A DNA stretch of 64,000 bases from Glycine soja (Eukaryota; Streptophyta; Magnoliopsida; Fabales; Fabaceae), in NCBI RefSeq assembly GCF_004193775.1, contig NC_041003.1, positions 28,707,735 through 28,771,734 of the forward strand, read 5' to 3'. Positions within the stretch are counted from its first letter, which is position 1. Every line of letters starts with the position of its first letter. Shown piece after piece: positions 33,056 to 44,789 of this stretch. A program made the position numbers and the translations under genes. Below the pieces are notes generated by a model, which worked only from the letters and a program-made list of their open reading frames with translations, was not told the DNA's origin and did not search any database.

Positions 33056-34243
33056 AAACGATGTGTAAAAACAAGTAGAAAACGTGTTGGTCTTCCTAAT
33101 AGGTGCCTGATGCTAAAATGATATTTTCTATCTAACAATGCTCATGTGTTCCTATGGTGTCTCCTGAGATGCTAAACCCCAATTCCTCATGATAGTTTAG
33201 CCTAATCCTGATCAAGCATCGTCCTCAGATTCCTCTTGTTGGACTAAACTCAACTAGGACCGCATTAAGACAAACATACTACAACTAAATTATCGCACCC
33301 CGATTCCTCGTGATAGTATGACAACTTAGCCCTGTCCTATCAAGGTCATCAGAATCAGACCAGTTTCCACTATTGAATGACCCTAACAAAGCATGCATCT
33401 ACTTGATCAAGGTAAAGGTATACTAGAATGAAAAGCTGATAGCACAGAGAAAACACAAAACATCATTAAATAGATAGAAAGATATTTACATCAAGTACCT
33501 ATAAGGAAGATCCAACAGAGGATTTTAGGTTTCCATAACCAGGAAGCGTCCTTTACAACAAAGAGAAGAACAAGATGAAAGATTGCAAAAATACAAGTGG
33601 TGAGGATGTCTCCTTCACCTCTAGGATCTCACAACCACTCACAAACTCATCTCAAGCTCTGGTATCTGCAAATCTTCACACAACAAAATCTCTCAAAACT
33701 CTCTGGAACTTGGACCTTTCTCTCTCTAGAATCACTAGACATGCAAAGCTTCAGCTCTCAGCCCAAACTCCCTTCACAAAATATGATTTTAGGCTTAAAT
33801 AGGTGGCCTTGTTCGTGCTCGTGCGCTTAGCGCAATTCTGAGCTGCTTAGCGCACATTAGTGAATTTCGGCTTAGCACGTGCTTTTCTCGCTCAGCGGAT
33901 AAACTGAAGCGGTGCGCTTAGTGAGATGAAGCGGTGCCCTCAGCGAACCTATACAGCTCATCTTCTTCCAGATTCTTCCTCGCGCTTAGCTAATGAGTGT
34001 TGCGCCTAAGCCAGCAGATTGGCTTAGCGAGAAGGTAAAAAACAACACTTTTCAGAGTCGCCTAATTAACCTGAAATTCAGAGAAAATGATTATTAAACA
34101 CACAAAATGGAAGTACTAAGTATTTATTACCTATACTTAATAGAAAGTACTTATAACACTATAAAATAACCATAATTTGGGGAAGTTTGATACAATTTAC
34201 ACAAGTTTTACACACAAAAGTTAGTCGTATTCATCGACTAACA
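33056..34243 (-). repeat. 3' LTR of gypsy element 2, truncated
   Basis: Aligns with 39840-41061 and ends CATCGACTAACA at 34243. The minus strand just inside reads AAATTTGGGGGAGT (34244-34257), a good polypurine tract. GCTTAGCG motifs cluster at 33826-34025. Confidence 0.88.
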
Positions 34244-34257
34244 ACTCCCCCAAATTT

Positions 34258-35559
34258 ACAGTTTTGCTTGTCCTCAAGCAAAAAGAGAACAACTCACTTG
34301 TCCTCAAGTGACAATAACATGCGATGATCATGTACAAAGGTGTATGCAGCAAAAATTACTAATTGCATGATAAGAAAAATGAAGCATTATGTAGCTATTC
34401 AAAGAGAATAATACAATGTAAGTTGTACCATTAGATGAAGTTAATCGTAAGACATATATTAAGGAAAGTAGCTTAAACCACAGTCTCACGACTACTGTTT
34501 CACTCAAGCACAAGTGTTTAAGCTATTCATTAATAACAACTAACAAGAGATCAAATCTTTGAATTTCATCTCATGCCATAAAGTCAGAAATGTATAAACA
34601 GAATCAGAAGGACTTTCCCAGGCTTGTAGTGAGGCTTGGCTACAAAAATTCATTGGCTTTTCTAGGATTCAAAGGCTTAGATTCTAAGAAAGCACAAGTC
34701 CTTGACTTATCCCAATGGTCTTGTATTATACAAGTAGCTTTCTCACTATCTTTTCCTCTTATGTTGCTTTTGACCTTATTGTAACAACACAATTTACCTT
34801 ACAACTTATTTGTTGTGTGTGCTGATGCTTAACCTTTTTCTTTTCATTCTAATTGACTTTCCTCCCCCAAATTCAGAGTAAATTTGCCTTGAACCATATG
34901 CTCTTCTAAAATCTAAACAAGGTATCAGGAGATAATTATTTAAGTTCAGGGTTCAAATTTTTGACAATATCATTCAGCTCAAAAAGGGAGCAAAGGATGC
35001 AATTATCATTCAAGGTAAGTTGTTTGGTAAAAAAGCTTGTGTATGTACAATCATGGCCTTCATCATGTCCTCATTTATACATTTCATTCTAAAATTCAGA
35101 GATTCATGCAAAGATTATCACTCACAGCTAGTCGTTCACTCACTGTTTAAGGTCACACTCTCGCTGGTTTTGGTCCAAACTTTTCTTTCACAATCAATTT
35201 GTCTACTGACTAATAATTCTAATTGCAAGTTCACATTCTTGTTCTTTCTTTTTCTAACATACAGACTTGCTCAAACTCATGATAAGAAACACAAATTCCA
35301 TCACAATCATGCACTCAATCCACAATAAAAGCATACAACCATTTTTCACAAAAAGATATAAGTGTTTCACTGCCATGTCATTCAAAATTAAGTTAAACTG
35401 TTCATGATGCTTCGGGCTAAGCAACTAACTATTTATAAACAGAACTTAACAAAAAAGACTTACTGTAATAAGACTATAATTAAAATAATAATAAACTAAA
35501 TGGCACAAAAATGTCCTCAGGAATTTAAAAATCATGTGATTTGTCCTGGGTATCCTGTG
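34258..35559 (-). other. Non-coding 3' internal region of gypsy element 2
   Basis: No convincing coding frame. A 102-codon plus-strand ORF (35020-35328) is hydrophobic and low in complexity, and looks accidental. Confidence 0.55.
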
Positions 35560-36321
35560 TCTGAACATCCTCCTCATCTGTTAAGTGAAGCACAGGGGTA
35601 GCTAGAGGAGAGGTGTTCGAAGATAGGACTGGTGTAGTCTGATCCTTAGGAGTGGAGGGGTCTGCTGCTTGCTGAAATGAAGCTATATACCACTGGTTCT
35701 AAAGGCTCAGAAGTAGCCTCAAGAGATTTCTCCGAAGTGGCTGCAGCTTCTTGTGATTCAACTACCCTCTTTCTTTTGATCAGGGTCTTTGAAGTGGAAG
35801 TCTCGGATGACTCATCCTCCCTCTGTTGTGGTACCTGAGCGGTGAGACCTTCGTCCTCCCTGTGAAAGGGGGGCTGAGTCCCGGGCCTGGCTTAAACTGT
35901 TCAGCAAAAGGGATAGAGTCTGGAGGTGCTACCAGCTGTAAACTTCGTAATAGAACAATCTGCCCCTGATGTATGCTTTGAAACATGGCTTCAAGACATT
36001 GAAAGTCTGCAGAAGATGGGTAGAAGGAGCTGCTAAGGTACGTGCTGGAGGAGGAGCTGCAGATGTGGAAGGAGCCTTAGCTGGCCTTGCCCTCGCTCTC
36101 CTAGCCCCTCTAATAGTAACTGTCTAATCAACAGGGTTCCAACAATTCTTCCTGATATAGGCCAAGTTAATGACCGGGCTCAAGTGTTCGAAGACTAGGC
36201 TGTCAGAAGCAACCCTTTTGGACTTACATAGAGCTGTGATAAGAGCAGGGAACCCAAGTCTAGAGGAGTTAGACTGGGCCATAGATGTGATTTGGCCAGA
36301 GATGAGAGCTCCTACATTCAT
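35560..36321 (-). pseudogene. Putative plant-transposon protein fragment in gypsy element 2
   Basis: The 65-codon frame at 36124-36321 (MNVGALISGQITSMAQSNSS... GFPALITALC, then VINLAYIRKNCWNP) matches the C-terminal half of the putative plant transposon protein domain found in legume gypsy elements. After a stop, an Ala/Pro/Arg-rich tail follows, then further pieces of a low-complexity C-terminus in shifting frames to about 35560. It occupies the position of the extra 3' ORF of Athila-type elements, between protease and 3' LTR. The function is unknown. The 5' half of the domain is missing, with only GCTTAGCG repeats there. Confidence 0.6.
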
Positions 36322-36399
36322 GTCCAGCTAAGAGACTAGGCCAAAATTTAACCTAGCTCTATCTAAAGTCAAATTCGAACATGTGCCGCAAGGATTTGC

Positions 36400-37720
36400 G
36401 CTAAGCTCCTTAAAGGCTGCGCTTAGCGGCACCAACTCTTCAAAAATTTCACTAAGTGTTGGCAGCTTAGCGAGCGAAGCTCGCTTAGCTCAAAGGATGC
36501 CGCAACCAATCGCGCTTGGCTCAGGGAAGCTCAGCTTAGCGCGCGACTATCAACAAAAAGAATTGATTAAGTTACCTGGGCTTAGCGATTCAGCCTCGCT
36601 TAGCCACAGGTAGTTCAGGAAGAAGATAAGTGTTCATCCTCAAAAGATGAACTCGCTTAGCGCGGTAAGTGCGCTTAGCAAGTTCTTCAAATAATGCTTA
36701 CATACAATGAGTATTGATGAACTCGCTTAGCGCAACATGATCACTTAGCGAGTTCATCGCATTTTCCAGAAAACGCAGCTCGTTTTCTTGCACTTTTCAA
36801 GCCTCTAAAAGGCATATCAGACATGCAATGTGTGCGCCATACTCAATTAAGTATACAAGCGTACATAGCCCTAATCTTAAACTAAATCTAACAAAACATA
36901 AAAACCCTAAAAGTCTAAAGCTATAGTTGAAGTCTTCTACCCTAAAGTTAAGACATGAAAAAGAGAAAAAGAATCAAGGAACTTACTTAGATGGTATATG
37001 ATTGATGCTTCAAAGTCGAAAATGTACAATGAAAGCACAGACGCAAAATGTGAAAATTTTTGGAGAGAGAGAATGTAGAGACGAAGTTTCCGGAATCTGG
37101 CTAATGTGAGTGTAACTGCTGTTACACTCACTTAAGCATATTTTGATACTTTCGCTTAGCGGACGGCTGCGCTAAGCGAGCAAGAGAGACGTTTGGTTTC
37201 TCAACCAGGCTCGCTTAGCGAACACGTGCTCTTAGCCGACGTTTCAAATTCAAAAATCAATTTTTTTTAACACAGAAACTCGGCTTAGCGCGAGGGTACG
37301 TTCGCTTAGCGAGGTCTGCAGATTAGAAAAGCTGCAACTTTCGCTAAGCCAGCTTAGCTAAAATGATGCATCTTAAGTACAAATGAGCATGCGCTTAGCT
37401 AAGAGGGACTCGCTTAGCGCTCATATTGCCGCAATGAATATCACTTAGCTGCCATGACTGGCGCTTAGCGTCATGGACCTCAATTATGGCCGTAAGGAAT
37501 TGCGCTTGGTGACAATAGGTCACGCTTAGCCACAAATAAGCTATCGCTTAGCGATCAAGCTGAAGCTTAGCTGAATTCAAATCGAATTGAAGTTAGCTTA
37601 GCTCAACCTTGGCCAGCTTAGCGGACCAAATCAGCCTCAGATGCAAGGGTTGGGCGCTAAGCGCTAGAGACTCGCGGCTTAGCGCATGAACAGAGATGCG
37701 CTTAGCAAAAGGACTATTTT
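36400..37720 (-). repeat. Dense interspersed CGCTTAGCG motifs
   Basis: More than 25 copies of (T)CGCTTAGCG or close variants at 20-80 base spacing. Some face the reverse complement CGCTAAGCG; at 37152-37179 two copies form a perfect 10-bp stem with an 8-base loop. The same motif clusters in this element's LTRs and in the other gypsy LTRs here. Confidence 0.85.
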
Positions 37721-37949
37721 TTAGAAAAAAAAAAGTTTTCTAATTTATTTTTCAGTCCTTTTTTCTTGAAATTGAAACCCTTATGTTAAGCATGCAAAGA
37801 TTGGCTGATATACTACTATGTACTGACTATATAGCAAGTTCCAAATGATTTAATTGCATGAAAAACAAAGATAACAGAAATTAAAACTGGGTTGACTCCC
37901 AGGAAGCGCTTCTTTAACGTCATTAGCTTGACGCTTTTACCTCATTGGG

Positions 37950-38705
37950 TGATCTTATGGTTTGGTTCCTACTTTCAAAACCTATTTACCTCCTTCCATT
38001 ACCTGTAAGCAAACATTGTGTTCTAGAGCAGGCTTATCTTCAACAAACAAATCAAAATCAATTTTCTGATCTTCAAAACCTAGCTCCAACTTCCTCTTCC
38101 CCATATCAACTATGCAGCTTGCGGTCAACATGAATGGCCTTCCCAATATCTTCAGAGATATCCATTACCATAAAGTTTGCTGGGAAGATAAAATGTTTTA
38201 CTCTGACCAAAACATCTTCAATTACTCCATATGGCCTGGTAATGGAGCGGTAAACTAATTGTAAAGTCATTTGAGTGGGCATTATTTCCATCTCCCCCAA
38301 TCTTCTGCACATGGAGAGTGGCATCAAATTGATACTGGCTCCCAAGTCAATAAGAGCTTTTCCCACATTGACTTCTCCAATTGAACAAGGAATCATTACA
38401 CTCCTATGATCTTTATGCTTGGGTGGAAGGATCTTCTGGATCACAGCACTGCAATTTCCTTCCACTATGATGTTTTTCTGATGAATATATGTGTGCTTCC
38501 TTGTTAACATATCTTTCAAAAATTTAGAGTAGAGTGACATCTGCTGCAACGCTTCTCTAAAGGGCATGGTTATTTCCAGTTTCCTGAAAATATCTAAAAA
38601 TCTTGCCAGATGACGATCCTTTTCTTTCTTGGAAGGTACCACAGGATACGGTACTTCCACACCTTCATCCACAACTTTTCCACTCCTACTCTTCTTTGCA
38701 GTCAT
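37950..38705 (-). CDS. Retropepsin-like protease region of gypsy element 2
   Basis: The longest open piece is 38106-38705 (199 aa). It begins in a Lys-rich linker and contains YSKFLKDMLTRKHTY, then VMIPCSIGEVNVGKALIDLG and ASINLMPLSM. The last is the D-L-G-A active-site region of plant gypsy proteases. The downstream FPANFMVMDISED is the usual protease C-terminal strand. A frame change at the end leads into EDQKIDFDLFVEDKPALEHN and then stops near 37950, where RT would be expected but is absent. The protease would cut gag inside virus-like particles. As the gag part ahead of it is broken, this copy is likely inactive. Confidence 0.8.
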
Positions 38706-39600
38706 ATTATTTTTTCTTCTTTTTCATTTTTTTCATTTTCTATTTCTTTTTCTTGGTCCTTCAATTCTTTATTCTTGACCATTATTTGTTCCTCATTTTC
38801 GTGATTACTTTCACCTCTCACCTCATTTTTTCTTTCCATCAGTACTTTTCTTGTCAGTAGTTTTCTTCTTATGCACAACACTATCCTCATCCTTAACCTC
38901 CACAAACCTTTTACTCCTTGTCATCACAGTTTTGCATTCCTCCTTGGGATTCTATTTTGTATTTGCCACAAAACTGTTGGATGACTTGTCAGCTATCTGC
39001 TTGGCTAGTTGTCCCACCTGGACCTCAAGGTTCTTCAGTGCTGACTAGATGCTTTTATGATTTGACATTGTTACCTGCATTAGCTGAGTCAAGGTCTCCT
39101 CCAGCTTAGTAGTTCTTTGGAATATGTTAGGTCCTTGTTGGATTGGCCTGTTTGAAGGCCCACTCTGGTCTTTGTTGAACTGATTGTCAGGGTGTGCCCT
39201 CCACTATCCTTGTTGATTATATGGACCCTGCTGGAAGCCTGAAAATCCTCCTTAAGTATACCCTCGTCTCTGTTGATTTCCCATATAATGAATTCCTTGG
39301 GTGTTTTCTTCAGTGGGAGTACATTGGCCTGTTTCATCAGCCTCACCACAGATGGTACAACCTGTAACCTGCAAAATAGAAGAGTGTGTAGGTTGACCCA
39401 TAGACAACTTAGTTGGCAGCTTACCAAGTGTTTCTGTTAAAATTTCCAGTTGCTTAGAAAGCAACTTGTTCTGTGCCAATATTGTGTCATGTGATGATAG
39501 GTCTATCCAGTTAAACAGGAACAAACAAATAGAATTTATGAATGAATATTCACAAAAACAATCAAAGAATAACAAATAAAGAATATACACCTAAAAATGG
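38706..39600 (-). pseudogene. Decayed gag C-terminal region of gypsy element 2
   Basis: Minus-strand pieces in several frames. They include a Gln/Leu-rich helix like LLSKQLEILTETLGKLPTKL (39380-39480), a CTICGEADETGQC zinc-knuckle-like stretch (39330-39365), Asn/Gln/Gly-rich pieces (39150-39300) and a Lys/Glu-rich acidic tail (38702-38905). The Retrotrans_gag core seen in element 1 is not present, and the primer site follows within 30 bases, so the gag N-terminal half has been deleted. Confidence 0.65.
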
Positions 39601-39623
39601 GCTAACTTCCCAAATAAAAAGAA

Positions 39624-39643
39624 GTTCCCCGGCAATGGCGCCA
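39624..39643 (-). other. Primer-binding site of gypsy element 2, tRNA-Asp type
   Basis: The minus strand reads TGGCGCCATTGCCGGGGAAC, six bases inside the 5' LTR. It closely matches the site of Athila/Calypso-type elements, which supports that lineage. Confidence 0.85.
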
Positions 39644-39649
39644 AGAACT

Positions 39650-41061
39650 TGTTCGGCTTCTGGAAAGTACACCAGATCGCACAAGTAGTATAAAACGGTA
39701 AGAACCGAGTATCGAACACTAGGGGAACTTGTGTTATTTGGTAAGCTATTTCAGCAAATAGGCGTCTATTGTGTAAAAATAAGTGTGAAAATGAATAAGT
39801 GTATAAAGTATGCAAAAAGAAAGAAAATCACACGAGAGAAATGATGTGTAAAAACAAGTAGAGAACACGTTAGTCTTCCTAATAGGTGCCTGATGCTAAA
39901 AAGATATTCTCTATCTAACAATGCTCATGTGTTCTTATGGTGTCTCTTGAAATACTAAACCCCGATTCCTCATGAAAGCTTAGCCTAATCCTGATCAAGC
40001 ATCGTCCGCAGATTCCTCTTGTAAGACTTAACTCAACTAGGACTGTATTAAGACACACATACTCAACTAACTTATCGCACCCCGATTCCTTGTGAAAGCT
40101 CGACAACTCAGCCCTGCACTATCAAGGACTTTAGAGTCAGACCAGTTTCCATTGTTGAATGACCCTAACAAAACATGCATCTACCTGATCAAGGTAAAGG
40201 CATACTGGAATGAAAAGCAGATAGCACAGAGAACACACAAAACATCATTAAATAGATAAACATATATTTACATCAGGTGCCTACAGGGAAGATCCAACAG
40301 AGGATTTAGCTTTCCATACCAGGAAGCCTTCTTAACAACAAAGAGAAGAACAAGATGAAAGATTGCAAAAATACAAGTGGTGAGGATGTCTCCTTCACCT
40401 CTAGGATCTCACAGTCACTCACAAACTCATCTCAAGCTCTTAAACCGGCTCTTGCTTCGAGCTCTGGTCTCTGCAGATCTTTATATAGCAAAATCTCTCA
40501 AAACTCTCTGGAACTTGGACCTTTCTCTCTCTAGAAACCCTAAACATGCAAAGCTCTGAATCCCAGTCTAAACTCTCTTCATAAAATCTGATTTCAGGCT
40601 TAAATAGGTGGCCTTGTTCGTGCTCGTGCGCTTAGTGCACATATGGACCGCTTAGCGCACGTTAGTGATTTTTGGCTTAGCGCGCCTTTCTCGCTTAGCG
40701 GATGAACTGAAGTGGTGTGCATAGAGAGATGAACCGGTGCGCTTAGCAAACCTGTACAGCTCATCTTCTTCTGGATTCTTCCTCGCGCTTAGCCCAGGAA
40801 TGTTGCGCTTAGCGGATGCTCGCTAAGCCAGCAGATTGGCTTAGCGAGAAGGTTAAAACAGCCTTTTTCCAAAGCTTGTCTAATTAACCTAAAATTGAGA
40901 GAAAATGATTATTAAACACACAAAATGAAAATACTAAGTATTTATTACCTATACTTAATAGAAAATACTTATAACCTTACAAAATAACCATAAATTGGGA
41001 GAGTTTGATACAATTTATACAAGTTTTATACATATAAGTTAGTCGTTCTCACCGACTAACA
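39650..41061 (-). repeat. 5' LTR of gypsy element 2 (1412 bp)
   Basis: Starts TGTTCGGCTTC and ends CACCGACTAACA. It is homologous to 33056-34243, 41062-42009 and, inverted, to 23804-25260. A TATTTAAG-like box on the minus strand lies near 40600. Confidence 0.9.
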
Positions 41062-42009
41062 TCCTATCAAGGTCATCAAAATTAGACCAGTTTCCATTCT
41101 TGAATGAGCCTAACAAAGCATGAATCTACGTGATCAAGGTAAAGGCATACTAGAATGAAAAGCTAATAGCACAGAGAACACACCAAACATCATTAAATAG
41201 ATAGAAAGATATTTACATCAAGTACCTACAAGGAAGATCCAACAGAGGATTTTAGCTTTCCATAACCAGGAAGCCTCCTTTACAACAAAGAGAAGAATAA
41301 GATGAAAGATTGCAAAAATACAAGTGGTGAGGATGTCTCCTTCACCTCTAGGATCTCACAACCACTCAAAAACTCATCTCAAACTCTCAGAACGGCTTCC
41401 GCTTCAAGCTCTGGTATCTGCAGATCTTCACACAACAAAATCTCTGAAAACTCTCTGGAACTTGGACCTTTCTCTCTCTAGAATCACTAGACATGCAAAG
41501 CTTCAGCTCTCAGCCTAAACTCCCTTCACAAAATCTGATTTTAGGCTTAAATAGGTGGCCTTGTTCATGCTCGTACGCTTAGCGCAATTCTAAACTGCTT
41601 AGCGCATATTAGTGAATTTCGGCTTAGCGCGTGCTTTTCTCGCTCAGCGGATGGACTAAAGCAGTGTGCTTAGTGAGATGAAGAGATGCGCTCAGCGAAC
41701 CTGTACAGCTCATCTTCTTCCAAATTCTTCCTCGCGCTTAGCCAATGAGTGTTGTGCTTAGTGAATGCTCGCTAAGCCAACAGATTAGCTTAGCAAGAAG
41801 GTGAAAAACAACACTTTTCAGAGTCGCCTAATTAACCTAAAATTGAGAGAAAATGATTATTAAACACACAAAATGGAAGCACTAAGTATTTATTACCTAT
41901 ACTTAACAGAAAGTACTTATAACACTACAAAATAGCCATAAATTGGGGAAGTTTGATACAAATTACATAGGTTTTATACACAAAAGTTAGTCGTATTCAT
42001 CGACTAACA
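41062..42009 (-). repeat. Partial LTR of the gypsy-2 family, host of the nested element
   Basis: Begins TCCTATCAAGG, matching an internal LTR position (compare 33327 onward), and ends CATCGACTAACA. The first ~460 bases of the LTR are missing because gypsy element 2 sits there. The lost part would lie beyond 33056 and was removed with the recombination. Confidence 0.85.
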
Positions 42010-42012
42010 ACT

Positions 42013-42201
42013 ATGCACCAGCAAAGCCAGGACCCTAGTCCTTTCCCTTGGCCTACCCTCGAGCAATTTGAGGCTATAATTGTCTGGCCAGGAGATGAGC
42101 CCGATTTTGAGATAGGGGCAAGGCCCGCAGGGGCCCCTGGGGACGAAGATGGAGCTCAGGAGGATGACGACATGGCTGATGTGTTGGATTTCTTCACTTG
42201 A
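42013..42201 (+). pseudogene. C-terminal fragment of a gypsy-associated protein
   Basis: A 62-codon frame with PWPTLEQFEAIIVWPGDEPD, then an acidic tail (EDDDMADVLDFF) and a stop. The pattern resembles the acidic C-terminus of Athila/Tat-type gag or extra ORFs in legume elements. The upstream part is lost at the LTR junction at 42009. Family assignment is weak. Confidence 0.4.
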
Positions 42202-42942
42202 CGAGGCAGCGTTGCATGGCTGAGATCGCCCAAAAATTGTGGTTTTGTCGTTATTTTGTTATTGCTTTCAGTTTTTTATCTGTTATCTCATTTTGATAAA
42301 ATTATACTCCATATTATTGCTTTCAATTTTTATTTTTATCTTATTTTTATAAAATTGTACTCTATTTTATTGCTTTCAGTTATTTGTTATCTCATTGTGA
42401 TTAACTTTACTGCCTCTAGCATATTGCCGTATTTGCTTCGCGATGGTTTTTCTGAAACAAAAAATAGGAGGTTTTGTGTATTTGTTTCTTTTCATTCACA
42501 TGCCTTTTGTTTCTTTGGTAAAGTGTAGCCTTGGGTAACAATTTTTCCTAGGTTACAAATTTTTTCTAAAAAAAAAATAAGTAACTAAAAAGGGAAAACT
42601 AAAAAGCCAACACACTTTTGAAAGAGAATGACCACCAGTTTTCTTTAGAAAATTAACGGATCAGGATATAAAAAGGTTTTTGAAAAAGAATGAATGTGCG
42701 CCTAAAAGGTGAACGCACTGAAAGATTTTCCCGAAATGATTAAATGGACTCGGATGTGTGTGTGACTTGATAAAAGAGCAAATTTTGAAAACATTGGGTT
42801 GATTGAATGGGGGAAAACAAACCCTAAGCCTTAGTGTTTACTTGGCCACAAAGATTTATGTTTGAGTGTCCACATGGATGTGTGCTATGATTAGTTTTGC
42901 ATAAATTTCTAATCATCATCGTCATATGCGTGTCATGGAAAT

Positions 42943-43850
42943 TGATGGAAGCTTGCTTGTGGGGCTTCTATGGAGGCTGGATCTTTGAGCTTCAATGGGG
43001 TCCTTTAATGGTGATTTTCCACCATGGAGATGCAGCGGAAGACAAAGGAAAATAGGTGAGAGGAGGCGCCATCCATTAAGGAATAAGCCATGGAAGAAGG
43101 AGCTTCACCACCAAGATGAGCCTTGGATAAGAAGCTTGGAGAGGATGCTTCAATGGAGGAAAAGAAAGAGGGAGAGAAAGAGAGAGGGGGGAGCACGAAA
43201 TTGAAGGAATAAAAGAGGTATAGAAGTGGAACTTTGAAGTATGTCTCACAAGACTCTCATTCATCAAAGTTACAACAAGTGTTACACATGCTTCTATTTA
43301 TAGACTAGGTAGCTTCCTTGAGAAGCTTTCTTGAGAAAACTTCCTTGAGAAGCTTCTTTGAGAAAACTTCCTTGAGAAGCTAGAGCTTAGCTACACACAC
43401 CCCTCTCATAACTAAGCTCACCTCCTTGAGAAGCTTCCTTAAGAAGATTCCTAAAGAAGCTAGAGCTTAGCTACACATACCTCTCTAATAGCTAAGCTCA
43501 CCTCCTTGAGATGAGAAGCTAGAGCTTAGCTACACACCCCCTATAATAGCTAAGCTCACCCCCATGACAAAAAACATGAAAATAACAAAAAAAGTCCTTA
43601 TTACAAAGACAACTCAAAATGCCCCGAAATACAAGGCTAAAACCCTATACTACTAGAATGGCCAAAATACAAGGCCTAGACGAAGGAAAAACCTATTCTA
43701 ATATTTACAAAGATAAGCGGGCTCATACTTAGCCCATGGGCTCGAAATCTACCCTAAGGCTCATGAGAACCCTAGGGCCTTTCCTTGGATCTCTAGCCCA
43801 ATCTACTTGGAGTCTTCTAGCCAATGCCCTTGCGGGGTAGGATTGCATCA
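42943..43850 (-). mobile_element. Solo LTR (908 bp) with target duplication GAAAT
   Basis: Starts TGATGGAAGC and ends GATTGCATCA, with inverted TGATG/CATCA ends. GAAAT flanks both sides (42938-42942 and 43851-43855). A TATA box on the minus strand (CTATAAATAG, 43293-43302) gives the orientation. Inside, CTTCCTTGAGAAGC and AGAGCTTAGCTACACA units repeat several times (43310-43560). ORFs within it are compositional artefacts. Confidence 0.92.
43310..43560 (-). repeat. Internal repeats of the solo LTR (TTCCTTGAGAAGC / GCTAGAGCTTAGCTACACA)
   Basis: About five TTCCTTGAGAAGC-like units and three GCTAGAGCTTAGCTACACA...ATAGCTAAGCTCACC units. TAGCTAAGCTC and GAGCTTAGCTA are complementary, so each unit can fold on itself. 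The array lies just upstream of the minus-strand TATA box. Confidence 0.8.
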
Positions 43851-44789
43851 GAAATGATTTGGGGCATTCCCTTTATTCCCGAGCCACCTGCTAAACAAAC
43901 ATCCCGACATACGTCATGTCTCGCCATTTGCTGGCCTTTTGAGCCAAACGTTCATTTTTTTGGCCAAAGCCTTGACCTAGGATGGAAATTTCCAACCTTA
44001 TCCTTGGAAGGGAGAACCGAAGGATCTTTCAAGAAAAGCTTCCTTTACCTTGGGTTACAAATGTGTGTTAAGAGAAAAGAAAAGAGAAAGAAAAAAAAAG
44101 AAAAGAATCAATCAATCAAAGATTGAAGAAAAGGAAATAGAAAAGAAAGAAAGAAAAGAAAAAAGAGAGGTTCTTTGGACCAGACAATGTCTGAACAATG
44201 TGCAGAATTGTCAAAAAGCAAAAAAGAGAAAAGAATGGTAACAGTAGCCTGGTTTAAAACCTGAGGGATATGCGAAGCAATCACTTGCTTAGTTACAAAC
44301 CGAATCTTTGTATCTTCTGTTGTTCCGCACCAAACCCAAAGAGAAAAAGGGAAATAGAGAAGGGAAAGGTCAAAACACCCAAAAGCCCAAATTTCCCACC
44401 AAAAATCCAACTTCCTAAAAGTCCTATTGATCCATGATTGTGCATGTTATCTTTGATTTGATGGGAAATGATTTTCAAAGTCAAATCATGGCATATCTGT
44501 GGTTTGGAATTAGGATGAAACACTTGCCTGTGTGAGGTTTTATACACTTTGAGCGGTTTCCTCTATTCAATTGGACCCAGTGCTTTCTTCTAATGCTCTT
44601 TTAGAAATGAAATACGAATGTCCCAAATCTCATTTTGTGGTTATAAGAAATTCTATCAACATGCCTTCATTCCCCAGTAGTCACATTATTTTTCTTCAAA
44701 AATATATGTTGTTCTGATCAGTCTGGAAGTTTGTTTCTTTGCTAAGTGTGTTCGTATTTTAGTGAAAGACTTTCCAAGACTATCATACT

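Larger units (their letters stand above)
33056..41061 (-). mobile_element. Non-autonomous Ty3/gypsy element 2, nested in an LTR of its own family
   Basis: On the minus strand the order is 5' LTR (39650-41061), primer site, gag, protease, a long GCTTAGCG-rich non-coding part with a second ORF (35560-36321), polypurine tract, and 3' LTR (33056-34243, missing about 190 bases at its far end). No RT, RNase H or integrase is present. Beyond the 5' LTR lies a partial LTR of the same family (41062-42009), so the element seems to have jumped into an older LTR. The left end is replaced by the recombined element ending at 33055. Confidence 0.85.

Noticed and set aside
38603..39109. Phe/Ser-rich plus-strand ORFs
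   Set aside because: Antisense of the Lys/Glu-rich gag tail of gypsy element 2.
42995..43267. Arg/Lys-rich and Ser/Pro-rich ORFs
   Set aside because: They lie wholly inside a solo LTR with a verified target duplication and reflect its purine-rich strand.
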